Shown piece by piece: positions 9,117-17,893 of a stretch of 64,000 nucleotides of DNA. This stretch comes from Methylocapsa palsarum (GTDB lineage Bacteria > Pseudomonadota > Alphaproteobacteria > Rhizobiales > Beijerinckiaceae). Position 1 is the first letter of the stretch; the number at the start of each line of letters is the position of its first letter. The stretch spans positions 522,011-586,010 of the forward strand of contig NZ_FOSN01000001.1 in NCBI RefSeq assembly GCF_900114285.1. The letters run 5' to 3'. A program made the translations under genes and the position numbers. The notes under the pieces are model-generated. The model saw nothing but the letters and a program-made list of their open reading frames with translations. It was not told the origin of the DNA and made no database searches.

Positions 9117-10057
9117 TCCTCCTTGGCGGCATCCCGAGCGAAAGCCCGCTCGTCCTCCTCACCGAGGCGCTTGACGAACTCGGCGCCGAGTATCGCCTGT
9201 TCAACCAGCGCAAATGCGCCGATTGCGCGATCGATCTGCGCATCGACGGGGGCGGGGTGGACGGCGAGCTACAACTTCATGGCGAAACGTTCCGGCTCGG
9301 CGAGATCACGGCGATCTACTTCCGGCTCATGGACGACCGGCTGCTGCCGGAGCTGGACGGCGAACCTGAAGATTCGCCGGCCCGCCGCCATGCCCGCGCC
9401 ATCCACGACACGCTCTACCGCTGGCTCGAAGTCGCCGACGCCCGCGTCGTCAACCGCTCCGATCCACAAGGCTCCAACGGCTCGAAGCCCTATCAGGCCC
9501 AGCTGATCGCCAGCCATGGCTTCCGCGTGCCCGAAACCCTGATCAGCAACGATCCCGGCGAGGTCCTCGAATTCCGAAGGGAGCACGGCGCCATCATCTA
9601 CAAGTCGATGAGCGGCGTGCGCTCGATCGTGAAGACTCTCGACGATGAAGACCTGGACAGGCTCGACAGCATCCGCTGGTGCCCGGTCCAGTTCCAGGCG
9701 CTCGTGCCCGGCGTCGACGTGCGCGTCCATGTGGTCGGCGAGGACGTTCACGCGACCGAAATCCTCAGCGACGTCACCGACTACCGCTACGCCCGCCGCT
9801 CCGGCTCAGTCGCCACCTTGCGCGCGCGAACGCTCCCCGATGAACTGGCGGACCGGTGCGTCGCGCTGACCGCGGGGCTCGGGCTTGCGTTTTCGGGAAT
9901 CGACCTGCGCATCGGACCGGACGGCGAAGCCACCTGTTTCGAGGTCAATCCCTCGCCCGCCTATTCTTATTATCAGGCCAACGCCGACCAGCCCATCGCG
10001 ACGAGCCTCGCGCATTATCTGGCGGGACTTGGCGCTACGCCCGCACGATCGACATGA
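9113..10057 (+). CDS. ATP-grasp ligase of the RimK/MvdD type
   Basis: 314 residues with all the parts of an active ATP-grasp enzyme: an N-terminal domain, the NRSDPQGSNGSKP linker, the lysine strand IIYKSMSGVRS, the base-contacting VQFQALVPGVDVRVHVVG, and the metal site FSGIDLRI … CFEVNPSPAY (D, E and N). Such enzymes join a carboxylate to an amine or hydroxyl through an acyl phosphate. Relatives include RimK, which adds Glu, and the MvdD/MvdC graspetide ligases, which cross-link Glu/Asp side chains to Lys, Ser or Thr. It closes the operon that begins with the Lys/Glu repeat protein, so that protein is the natural candidate substrate. The true substrate is not known. Confidence 0.85.
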   Translation: MILLGGIPSESPLVLLTEALDELGAEYRLFNQRKCADCAIDLRIDGGGVDGELQLHGETFRLGEITAIYFRLMDDRLLPELDGEPEDSPARRHARAIHDTLYRWLEVADARVVNRSDPQGSNGSKPYQAQLIASHGFRVPETLISNDPGEVLEFRREHGAIIYKSMSGVRSIVKTLDDEDLDRLDSIRWCPVQFQALVPGVDVRVHVVGEDVHATEILSDVTDYRYARRSGSVATLRARTLPDELADRCVALTAGLGLAFSGIDLRIGPDGEATCFEVNPSPAYSYYQANADQPIATSLAHYLAGLGATPARST

Positions 10058-10386
10058 ACGGGACGTCGCGCGACATTGCGTTCATCATTTGCGGCGGCGA
10101 TCCTCAACGTCAACACGATTGTCTCGACGCCATTCCCGCATCGACTCGAAAGCGCTCTCGCTCAAGACATGCAACGACAACGACAACGGCTCCGGCGATC
10201 CTGACATGAGCGCCGATAAGGATAGGGGACGAACTGAGACGGCCAAGGTTCGGCTCCCGCCGCCGCAAAATGACGAAAGCTTCATTTGAAGGTCGCCCGC
10301 GCCTCCTCTAACCCTGAGGCGCTGACCGGCATGACAAAGGTGGGGGCTGGTCATGCGATCGGGCATTCCACATCAGGAGCTTTTCC
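10058..10386. other. Intergenic region, nothing recognised
   Basis: About 330 bp between the ATP-grasp gene and the Spy-like gene. Short open frames exist on both strands but show no family resemblance. An AGGAG ribosome-binding site for the next gene is at the right edge. Confidence 0.5.
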
Positions 10387-11028
10387 ATGAAAACCCGTTT
10401 GCCTTTCGCCCTGGCTCTTCTGGCGTTCGCCGGCTCCGGCCTCGCCATCGCTGCGGCCAATGATCCGCAATCCTCCGCCCCGGCAAAGTCGGAAAATCAT
10501 TTCGAGTTCACGCCGGCTGACCGCGCCGCCTTTTTCGACGCCCGCGTCGCGGCGATCCATACCGGATTGAAGCTGACGCCCGACCAGGAGAAGCTCTGGC
10601 CGCCGCTTGAAGCCGCCGTTCGCGCGGCCGCCAAAGCCGCGATGGAGCGGCGCGAGAAATGGGGCAACGCGCCACAGTCGGACAATATGATCGACCGTCT
10701 GCGCAAGCACGGCGAAGGCGCCGTCGAGCGCGGCCAGAACATGCAGGCGATCGCCGCCGCCGCGGCGCCGCTCTATGCGACTTTAACGGAAGACCAGAAA
10801 CATCGGCTGCCGGTGCTGATGCATGGAATGGGGCACGGCTTTCATCGCTTCGCGATGATGGACGGCCATCGCGCCGGCCCGATGGGCGAGCATATGGGCG
10901 ATCATATGGGAATGCGCGGCGGCCATGAGGGAATGGAAGGTCCCGGCCACGACGGCATGCATGGGCATGAAGGGATGATGGAAGGCGGGCCGCGCCACGG
11001 GGACGACGGGCCGGACGACGATGAGTAA
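10387..11028 (+). CDS. Periplasmic LTxxQ-motif (Spy/CpxP-like) protein with His/Met-rich tail
   Basis: 213 residues. A signal peptide (KTRLPFALALLAFAGSGLAIAAA) is followed by a helical domain with two LTxxQ-type motifs, LTPDQEKLW and LTEDQKHRL, the mark of the Spy/CpxP family of small periplasmic helical proteins. The last ~70 residues are very rich in His, Met, Gly and Asp (HMGDHM, GMHGHEGMM), a composition expected to bind copper or other soft metals. CpxP-type proteins act in envelope stress; a link to metal stress is inference. An AGGAG ribosome-binding site lies upstream. It is monocistronic. Confidence 0.85.
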   Translation: MKTRLPFALALLAFAGSGLAIAAANDPQSSAPAKSENHFEFTPADRAAFFDARVAAIHTGLKLTPDQEKLWPPLEAAVRAAAKAAMERREKWGNAPQSDNMIDRLRKHGEGAVERGQNMQAIAAAAAPLYATLTEDQKHRLPVLMHGMGHGFHRFAMMDGHRAGPMGEHMGDHMGMRGGHEGMEGPGHDGMHGHEGMMEGGPRHGDDGPDDDE

Positions 11029-11222
11029 ATCTCTTCAATAGACGATTCAGTTCAATAGATGACTGCGGAAGATGACCACGGATGGCGCGCTCGCCATCCG
11101 CATGGGCCGCAGGATGGCGACCAACATTCTGAATCCTTGTGTTGAATACGTGTGTTGTAAGGGCGGGGCCATGCTCAAAAATCGTAGATGGCTCGCTGTC
11201 CTGATTATAGCAAATAACCCGC

Positions 11223-12029
11223 TCACCCGCTTCCCTTCGCCCCCAACGCCCGCGCCATTTCGACGAATTCGCTCGGCATCATGATGATGGTCATCGTGTT
11301 CTGCTCGGCGCCGACCTCGGTGATCATCTGCATCCGGCGAAGTTCAAGCCCGGCCGGGCTTTGCATGATCGTCTCCGCCGCCTGACGCAGCAGCGCCGCC
11401 GCCTCGACCTCGGCCTGCGCCTTGATCTGGCGCGCGCGTTTCTCACGCTGCGCCTCGGCCTCCTGCGCCATCGCCCGCTGCATCGAATCAGGGATCTCGA
11501 CATTGCGCATCTGCACGCGTTCGACCTTGACGCCCCAGGGTTCGGTGACGGCGTCGATCGAGGCGGCGAGAGCGGCTGAAATCGAGTCCTGATCCTTCAG
11601 CACGTCGTCGAGCGTATGCTGGCCGATGACGTTGCGCAGCGCGGTCACGGCGACGAGCACGACCGATTCGCCGACATTGGCGACCTCGATCACCGAGCGG
11701 CTCGGATCGACGATCTTGCGCCAGATCACGGCGTTGATCTTGACCGGAACATTGTCGAGGGTGATCGCCTCCTGCTGCGCGACCTCGGTCGTCATGGTGC
11801 GCAGGTCCACCCGCCAGCGCCATTCAATGAACGGGATCAAAAAGAACAGACCCGGCCCCGCGGTGCGGACATATTTGCCAAGCCGGAAGACAACCGCCCG
11901 CTCGTACTGGTTGGCGATGCGCAGGCCGAACAGGAGAAGCACGACGAGCGCGGCCAGCGCGATCCACTGCAAGGGAACGCCAGGTCCCATCTCATAGGCA
12001 GAGGCAAAACCGTCGTTGTGGAACATCAT
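11223..12029 (-). CDS. Slipin (stomatin/prohibitin-like SPFH protein)
   Basis: 268 residues. One N-terminal membrane segment (LQWIALAALVVLLLFGLRI) is followed by a full SPFH domain (NQYERAVVFRLGKYV … GPGLFFLIPFIE … TLDNVPVKINAVIWRKI), and then a helical region rich in Ala/Glu/Gln. These proteins oligomerise on membranes and organise microdomains. Bacterial slipins are often paired with an NfeD protease-like gene; none is adjacent here. The start is the first of two consecutive ATGs. Confidence 0.9.
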   Translation of the reverse strand: MMFHNDGFASAYEMGPGVPLQWIALAALVVLLLFGLRIANQYERAVVFRLGKYVRTAGPGLFFLIPFIEWRWRVDLRTMTTEVAQQEAITLDNVPVKINAVIWRKIVDPSRSVIEVANVGESVVLVAVTALRNVIGQHTLDDVLKDQDSISAALAASIDAVTEPWGVKVERVQMRNVEIPDSMQRAMAQEAEAQREKRARQIKAQAEVEAAALLRQAAETIMQSPAGLELRRMQMITEVGAEQNTMTIIMMPSEFVEMARALGAKGSG

Positions 12030-12062
12030 CGCCTCCCGCCGGGCTCGCCTTGCGCCGCCGCG

Positions 12063-12617
12063 CTACATGTGGGCTTTCCATTTGATCGAACAGCCGATGG
12101 AGGCATGCTGATCCGGTGCCGCCTCGCCGCGAGTGATGGCGCGCATGGCCTCGACGAGTTCGCGGCGGGCGCCAGGGGGAGGCGGGTCGATCCGGCCTTC
12201 GTCGAGACGGCCGCGATATTTCAGTTTCAGGTCGCGGCCGTAGCCGAAATAATCCGGCGTGCAGACCGCGCCATAGGCATGCGCGACTTTCTGTGATTCA
12301 TCGTGAAGGTAGGGAAACGGAAACTCATGCGCTTTCGCAAATTTTTGCATGTTGGCGAAGGAATCCTCGGGATGCGTTGTGGCGTCGTTGGAGCAGATCG
12401 CGGCGAAGCCGATTCCCTCAGTCATTAATGTCCGGGCGTCCGCCACGAGCCGGTCGATGACGGCTTTGACATAGGGGCAATGGTTGCAGATGAAGACGAT
12501 CACGGTCCCTTTTTCGCCCGCGATATCGGCGAGGGCGTAGGTCTTTCCGTCCGTAGCGGGCAGGCGGAAGTCCGGCGCGGGAATGTTGAGAATGGTCGAG
12601 GCAACGGTTGCGGCCAT
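12063..12617 (-). CDS. Thioredoxin-fold redoxin (AhpC/TSA-like) with CxxC
   Basis: 184 residues from the ATG at 12617 (AAGGGA upstream); the frame is open further but the added sequence has no family features. The fold signature (PAPDFRLPATDGK, then IVFICNHCPYVK) gives a C44-N-H-C47 active-site pair typical of the 'thioredoxin family' branch with CxxCPYV. No signal peptide, so cytoplasmic. It lies 33 bp from the slipin gene in the same direction. A truncated paralogue is at 14027-14383. Confidence 0.88.
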   Translation of the reverse strand: MAATVASTILNIPAPDFRLPATDGKTYALADIAGEKGTVIVFICNHCPYVKAVIDRLVADARTLMTEGIGFAAICSNDATTHPEDSFANMQKFAKAHEFPFPYLHDESQKVAHAYGAVCTPDYFGYGRDLKLKYRGRLDEGRIDPPPPGARRELVEAMRAITRGEAAPDQHASIGCSIKWKAHM

Positions 12618-13021
12618 GGTGAGGATCCCTTGGGTCAGTCTCCAATATATCCGATATTTCCCGTCCGACTTAAGGCTCAGCTTGAATTTTAGGGCGATTA
12701 CCGCGAGGAATTTTTCCTGATCTCCGCACGAGTTACCTGTTTTTCCATCGATATGGTCGCGCGCGCAAAATTCTTGAAAAAGCACAGTATTCAAAATTAC
12801 TCCTGCAAAGGTGCTCTTTGCGAAAACTTAATCCCGGAACCATCCAGATATCTAGAGCCGTGCGATATCTATTTTCACTCACAGTGATGACAAAAATAAC
12901 AACTGGTCATGCACTCAAAATTCTGTCTTAATTGTGTAGCGCGACGCGCCAAAATGGCCAAGTAAAGCCAAGTTCACGGTTCTTTCTTCTGGAATTGGTC
13001 GTGAAAGGGAGGAGATAAGAA
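12618..13021. other. AT-richer intergenic region upstream of the redoxin and of a small secreted protein gene
   Basis: About 400 bp between divergent genes, clearly less GC-rich than the surroundings. It contains a 7-bp inverted repeat (AGATATC at 12846-12852, GATATCT at 12864-12870). A strong GGGAGGAGA ribosome-binding site for the next gene lies at its right edge. No other gene was recognised. Confidence 0.5.
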
Positions 13022-13249
13022 ATGAAGAAACTGATCATTTACAGATTTGCACTTGCGGCATCAGGAGCAGTGCTAGTAGGAATGTTTGCAACACACGCTC
13101 AAGCCGTCGTCCCCGCCAACTATTCGCGAGCCTGCACGGAAGCGGTCGCGTCAGTTGACGCATCCCCCAGCTTCGTTGAGAAAGCGCTGTATGCCCGTCG
13201 TGCAGCGCGCCGCACCGCTCGCCGGACAGTCCGTCGCCACACCTACTGA
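13022..13249 (+). CDS. Small secreted protein with Arg-rich C-terminus
   Basis: 75 residues, preceded by a very good ribosome-binding site (GGGAGGAGA). A signal peptide covers about residues 1-28, with an AQA cleavage motif. The mature part is ~47 residues and ends in RRAARRTARRTVRRHTY. It has two features in common with the 70-residue protein at 61227-61439: a signal peptide and a basic tail. Family unknown; binding to LPS, nucleic acid or another polyanion would fit the charge but is a guess. Confidence 0.7.
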   Translation: MKKLIIYRFALAASGAVLVGMFATHAQAVVPANYSRACTEAVASVDASPSFVEKALYARRAARRTARRTVRRHTY

Positions 13250-13431
13250 ACCGTGACGATGGTAACTGCCGAACGCGGCAATTTCCAAAGCGAGTGTCGA
13301 GTGTATCAGATGGTTGCGGGCGAGCGCCCGCAGCCACTCCAACGACCAGCCTTCGAGTTCATCGTGGGGTCCCGTCGGCGGGGTATTTTGCGGTTGTAAG
13401 GAAAGCAAGCCTCGCCAAACACGCAGGTGTC

Positions 13432-14052
13432 ATGAGGCAAATTTTCGACTTTGTGAAAACAACGGTGCTCGGAGGAGCTATTTTTTTGCTCCCCTTCGCG
13501 GCAGTTCTCGTCATAGTCGTCAAGGCTGGCAAGATCGCTGTCGACAGTGTGGCGCCATTGGCGGAAAAACTTCCTCTCCCCAAAGGCGAGGCGGTTATCG
13601 CCGTCTATGTAATCGGGGCTTCATTGCTGGTGCTGGCGGCGTTCGCCGCAGGGCTGTTGGCGCAATCTTTGTCGATTAAAAAGGATGCAGTATCGTTCCT
13701 CGAAGACAAAGTCCTGAACAAACTGCCTCCCTACGTCGCGGTTCGTAAATACACTGATCGCTTGGCGGGGTTGGAGGCGAAGACAAATGAAGACCTCAAG
13801 CCGGTCCTGGTGCGCATGCAGAATGGATGGCAGGTTGGGTTCCTTGCCGACGCCTTCAACGACGGCCAAGTTGCCGTGTTTATGCCCGGCGCGCCTGACC
13901 CTTTGTCAGGAGTGGTGTGGATTGTCAGCGCCGACCACGTCAGCCTGCTCAATATATCTTATCAAGACGCACTTGCCTGCCTTGAACAGTCCGGGCGCGG
14001 CCTCGCCAATCTCTTGCCAAAAGATCTTACTTTGAAAAACAGAATTGACTGA
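13432..14052 (+). CDS. DUF502 family membrane protein
   Basis: 206 residues from the ATG at 13432; the open frame begins earlier but this start gives the usual MRxIFDxxKTTxxGG beginning. Two N-terminal membrane segments (TVLGGAIFLLPFAAVLVIVV and IAVYVIGASLLVLAAFAAGLL) precede a soluble part with VLVRMQNGWQVGFL … VAVFMPGAPDPLSG, typical of DUF502. The function is not established. Its stop is only ~8 bp from the point where homology of the truncated redoxin gene ends. Confidence 0.82.
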   Translation: MRQIFDFVKTTVLGGAIFLLPFAAVLVIVVKAGKIAVDSVAPLAEKLPLPKGEAVIAVYVIGASLLVLAAFAAGLLAQSLSIKKDAVSFLEDKVLNKLPPYVAVRKYTDRLAGLEAKTNEDLKPVLVRMQNGWQVGFLADAFNDGQVAVFMPGAPDPLSGVVWIVSADHVSLLNISYQDALACLEQSGRGLANLLPKDLTLKNRID

Positions 14053-14383
14053 GAGGCTCCCCTGATTCATCGTGCAGATAGGGGAAGGGAAAGCCGTGCG
14101 CCTTGGCGAAGGCCTGCATGGCGAAGGAATCCTCAGGATGGCTTGCGACGTCATTGGAGCAGATCGCCGCGAAGCCGATTCCTTCCGCGATCAGCGCGCT
14201 TGCGTCCGTCACAAGCCGGTCGATGACGGCTTTGACGTAAGGGCAATTATTGCAGATGAAGACGATCACCGCGCCATTTTTACCCGCGATGTCGGCGAGC
14301 GAATAGGATTTTCCGTCCGTGGCGGGCAGGGTGAAATCCGGCGCGGGCGTGTCGAGAACAATCGAGGTGACGGTCGCAGCCAT
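14027..14383 (-). pseudogene. Truncated redoxin paralogue
   Basis: The first ~105 residues closely parallel the redoxin at 12063-12617, including the CNNCPYVK active site, up to LHDES. There the homology stops abruptly (about base 14061), and the frame runs on for ~11 unrelated residues before a stop inside the end of the DUF502 gene. The final ~75 residues of the domain, present in the intact copy, are missing. The two copies differ by many synonymous and several amino-acid changes, so the duplication is old. The catalytic CxxC remains, so some activity cannot be excluded. Confidence 0.75.
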
Positions 14384-14599
14384 GGCTCGGCATTCTCCTG
14401 CGGCGGGCGGGCTCGCCTACCCACCAAGCGAGATGCAGCTTACATCGCCGGTAGGATGGTTGCAAACTGGGAGCGTGTGGTTGCAGGGAAGGCGCGCGCC
14501 AGCGTCAGGGCGCGCGCATTGTTGTATCTTGGTTGTATCTTGGAGTTATTGCGGAGAGAAGAATTCCTGTCGCCGCAGGATCAGCTTACCGCCGCGGAA

Positions 14600-14983
14600 T
14601 CATTGATCGCTGAAAACGGTCAGCAGAACTTTTCCCTTTTCACCGACGATGCAGATGAAATTCTGGGATTTGTCGGATTTCTTTTTTTCGACGTTGACGT
14701 CCGCGAGAACGATCGCCTTGACGTCGGTGCTGGCGATCTTCGAATTAACCTTGATCAGTCTCACACTATCGAGGTCGAGAGTCACATCCTTGACGGCGGA
14801 AGAGCGTTCCTTCAGCGCAATCAGGCCGCTCGCCCGGCACACTTCGATTTCTGGGGCGAGAGATTTGTCTTCAGACCCCGATGAATTCGAGCTGTCTTGC
14901 GCAAGCGCTGTCCCTTGCATGAGCGCGAAGCCGATCATCGCGTTTATCGAAATCGCGGCAAGGATTGGCGTAAACTTCATCAT
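14600..14983 (-). CDS. Hypothetical periplasmic protein
   Basis: 128 residues from the ATG at 14983, with AGGGGGT just upstream. A signal peptide ends near GTALAQ. The mature part has two cysteines (EVCRASG and NFICIVGEKG) that could form a disulfide, and a predicted beta-rich body. Not recognised as a named family. It is transcribed alone. Confidence 0.7.
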   Translation of the reverse strand: MMKFTPILAAISINAMIGFALMQGTALAQDSSNSSGSEDKSLAPEIEVCRASGLIALKERSSAVKDVTLDLDSVRLIKVNSKIASTDVKAIVLADVNVEKKKSDKSQNFICIVGEKGKVLLTVFSDQ

Positions 14984-15205
14984 CGACCCCCTATTTTTTC
15001 TCTGATTGGCCTTGGAAATAGTGTTCTGCATCAATCACCAGGTTGAGAGATTGGTTATGATAAGAAATTTGGTCTGTTGCGCGGAATGAATTGAAACCCC
15101 GGCTATGCGAGACAACATGTTTCGCCATGAGGGGAATAAGGCGAGCTCTCAGTGATCCGCTCGCTCGTAACTTCGTTGCGCCAAATTTTTCTTCATAACG
15201 CGAAA

Positions 15206-15436
15206 TCATCGCTTCGCGTGGGATTCGCCGATTTTTTCGGCCTGCTTCAACTCTTCCTTTTCATCGCCTTCGATCGCTCTCTTCGCCTCGTCGGCGGCGG
15301 GTTTCACTTTGCCGGAATGCGAAAATTTTTCGGTTTCCTCGTTGTATCGTCGCGCCGCCGAGCGATTGCCTTCACCTTCGTTTTCCTTTGCGTTTTCCTT
15401 TGAGTTCACTGTTGGGTTCATTGTCGCGTTAGCCAT
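15206..15436 (-). CDS. Small hydrophilic Lys/Glu-rich protein
   Basis: 76 residues, nearly all polar, with no membrane segment or cysteine. The pattern SAARRYNEETEKF … KPAADEAKRAIEGDEKEELKQ … KIGESHAK recalls a small hypothetical protein type known from Rhizobiales and expected to be helical or unstructured. Function unknown; a stress-related role is only a guess from composition. Confidence 0.6.
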   Translation of the reverse strand: MANATMNPTVNSKENAKENEGEGNRSAARRYNEETEKFSHSGKVKPAADEAKRAIEGDEKEELKQAEKIGESHAKR

Positions 15437-15705
15437 GCTTTCGTCTCCAGTTAACGTGGAGCTAACGATCGACGAGCGTTTCGGTTCGAAACTATTCCTG
15501 CTTGCGCGTTCGCCGATGAAAGGCGCCGCGGCGTGTGAATGCTGAATGTCGCAGGATGAAAATGATCCAGACGGCCTGTTGGACCCGCCTTCGGGGGCGT
15601 CGAAACAAGGATCTGTGACAATCCGGGCGGAATACTCAAAAAGGGAAACTCATGTCCCCGGTTCGCCGTCCAAGTGGGGCGCGGAGCGTCTGGAGACGCC
15701 CCAGC

Positions 15706-17559
15706 CTACTTCCGCCACCACGTATCCAGCGTCGCCCCGCCGGTGGGCGGCCCGTAATGCGGCAGCTGCTCCGGCCGCCCGAGCGCTGTCGACGCGGCCA
15801 CCCATTGATCGGGCGAATGGAACAAAGGCACGATATAAAAGCCTGACAGGAGCACCCGGTCGTAGGCGCGCACGGCGGCGATGAAATCCTCCCGGCTGTT
15901 CGCCGACAGCATCGCCTCGATCATCGCGTCGGCGGCCGGCGACCTGACCCCGGCGAGATTGAACGAGGCTTCCTGGGACGCGCTGGCCGAGCCCCAGCGC
16001 GAGCGTTGTTCGTTGCCGGGCGAGGCCGAGGCCAGCCAGGAGCCGATCATCATGTCGAAATCGAATTTCTGGCGCCGCCGCTGGTACTGGACCTCGTCGA
16101 CGAGCCGGACTTTCACGCCGACGCCGATGCGGGCGAGCGAATCGGCGTAATTCAGCGCGAGGCGCTCCTGATTGCGGTCCTTGACCATGATCTCGAAGGC
16201 GAGAGGCTCGCCGTCCTTGACGAGGCGTCCGCCGTCGAGGGCGTATCCGGCCGTCTGCAGGAGTTCGAGGGCGCGCCGTGGCTCCACTCGGTCCTGTCCC
16301 GACCCGCTGGTTTGCGCGGGACTCCACTCGCCTTTGAGAATATCCTCGCGGACAATTCCTGGAAAAGGCGCAAGAAGCTTGGTCTCGGCTGAACTCGCGG
16401 GGCGCCCGGTCGAGGCGAGTTCGGATTCGTCGAAAAAGCTTTTCGTCCGTCTGTAGAGACCGTCGTAGAGATTGGCGTTGATCCACTCGAAGTCGAACAG
16501 AAGCCCGAGCGCCTCGCGGACACGCACGTCGGCGAAAAGGGGCCGGCGCATATTGAAGACGAAGCCTTCCATGCCCTTGGGGCCGCCGCTCGGCAGGGCG
16601 GCGCGCGTCATGCGATGATCGCGCATGGCGGGAAAATCGTATCCGGTCGTCCAGCGCCCGGGATTCGTCTCCTCGCGAAAATCGAGCAGCCCGGTGCGGA
16701 ACGCCTCGAACAGACTGTTCGAGTCGCGGAAATATTCGATGTCGATCTCGTCGAAATTGAAGAGGCCGCGGCGGATCGGCAGATCCTTCGCCCAGTAATC
16801 AGGATCGCGGCGCAGGATCAGGCGTTCGCCCGGCTTGACGGAGACGATCTTGTAAGGCCCGGAGCCGGTCGGGATGTCGAGGCTTGCGTCGTCGAATTTG
16901 ACCGGATCGATTTTGTGGCGCGCCAGGACCGGCATCAGCGCGAGCGTCAGCGGCATTTCCCGGTCTCTCGCCCCGCCGAGTTCGTAATGCACCGTCTGCG
17001 GGTCGGGCGTGTCGATCGACTTCACCAGGGAATAGGCCGCGCGCTGCTGCGGGCGCCCCCTCGTTTTGAGGAGTTCGAATGTGAACCGGACGTCCGCCGA
17101 GGTGATCGGCGCGCCGTCGGAAAAATGGGCGCGCGGGTTGAGCCTGAACGTGACGGACGAGCGGTCGGGGCCGGTCTCGATCGATTGCGCAATCAGGCCG
17201 TAAAGGGTGAAAGGCTCGTCGAGCGAGCGGGTCATCAGGGTTTCGAACACGTTGCCGTTGAGCCCTTGAGCCGTTGACCCAGCTTTGAGGTTGAACGGAT
17301 TGAGGCTGTCGAACGCGCCGAGAAACCCGATCGCGAGCCGCCCGCCTTTCGGCGCGTTCGGGTTGGCGTAGGGAAGGTGATCGAAATCGGCCGGCAGGGC
17401 CGGTTCGCCATGCATCGCGATCGCCGGACGGGGGCCCTCGAGGGCGGCGGGTTCCGCTCCGGCGCCATTCACGCCCGCCGCGAAGACCACGAACATCGCG
17501 CAGAAAACGAATATCGCGCGCAAGATGCGGCGGGCGGCCCGAATCAATTGCGTGTTCAT
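15706..17559 (-). CDS. ABC transporter solute-binding protein, oligopeptide type (YejA-like)
   Basis: 617 residues from the ATG at 17559, chosen because it opens a clear signal peptide (…RAIFVFCAMFVVFAAGVNGAGAE). The SBP_bac_5 fold is shown by LPYANPNAPKGGRLAIG, FVFNMRRPLFADVRVREALGLL and the late FYIVPLFHSPDQW. The LPYANPNAPKGG start and ~600-residue length match the YejA branch of peptide binders. YejA is usually followed by permease and ATPase genes; none is adjacent here, so partners must lie elsewhere. Confidence 0.9.
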   Translation of the reverse strand: MNTQLIRAARRILRAIFVFCAMFVVFAAGVNGAGAEPAALEGPRPAIAMHGEPALPADFDHLPYANPNAPKGGRLAIGFLGAFDSLNPFNLKAGSTAQGLNGNVFETLMTRSLDEPFTLYGLIAQSIETGPDRSSVTFRLNPRAHFSDGAPITSADVRFTFELLKTRGRPQQRAAYSLVKSIDTPDPQTVHYELGGARDREMPLTLALMPVLARHKIDPVKFDDASLDIPTGSGPYKIVSVKPGERLILRRDPDYWAKDLPIRRGLFNFDEIDIEYFRDSNSLFEAFRTGLLDFREETNPGRWTTGYDFPAMRDHRMTRAALPSGGPKGMEGFVFNMRRPLFADVRVREALGLLFDFEWINANLYDGLYRRTKSFFDESELASTGRPASSAETKLLAPFPGIVREDILKGEWSPAQTSGSGQDRVEPRRALELLQTAGYALDGGRLVKDGEPLAFEIMVKDRNQERLALNYADSLARIGVGVKVRLVDEVQYQRRRQKFDFDMMIGSWLASASPGNEQRSRWGSASASQEASFNLAGVRSPAADAMIEAMLSANSREDFIAAVRAYDRVLLSGFYIVPLFHSPDQWVAASTALGRPEQLPHYGPPTGGATLDTWWRK

Positions 17560-17893
17560 CGCTCGGTCAGCGCCCGCTGCGCCGCCGCCGCCGTCGCCTT
17601 TGGCGGCCGCTCCGGGGCAAATTGGAAATCCTGGAATGCTGTTGCGCATTTTTTTCCCGAACTCAAGCGCCGTGCGACCGGCCGAACAAGCGCAATTCCA
17701 GCGGCGTAACCCAGACCAGCAGTCAAATCTGTGACATTTCAAAGCGTGAAGCATATGGCGTTCTTGACGCGGCCTGGAATGTCGGCTTTGTCTCCTCGCG
17801 GTTACTGCGGCGCTTCTTGAACGAGGACCTCCGCCGGTCGGCGTCGATTTCCTGCCCGGCCTTTTCAAGATCGATCGTTTGAAAGGATATCGT
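17560..17893. other. Divergent intergenic region
   Basis: 334 bp between the minus-strand solute-binding protein gene and the plus-strand IalB-like gene. It must contain both promoters. No convincing promoter pair or other element was identified. Confidence 0.45.

Noticed and set aside
10085..10366. 93-codon minus-strand frame between the ATP-grasp and Spy-like genes
   Set aside because: No ribosome-binding site, no family resemblance and a mixed composition; not enough support.
14072..14884. 270-codon plus-strand frame opposite the truncated redoxin and the hypothetical periplasmic gene
   Set aside because: It spans two minus-strand genes that have better start signals and protein features, so it is treated as a shadow.
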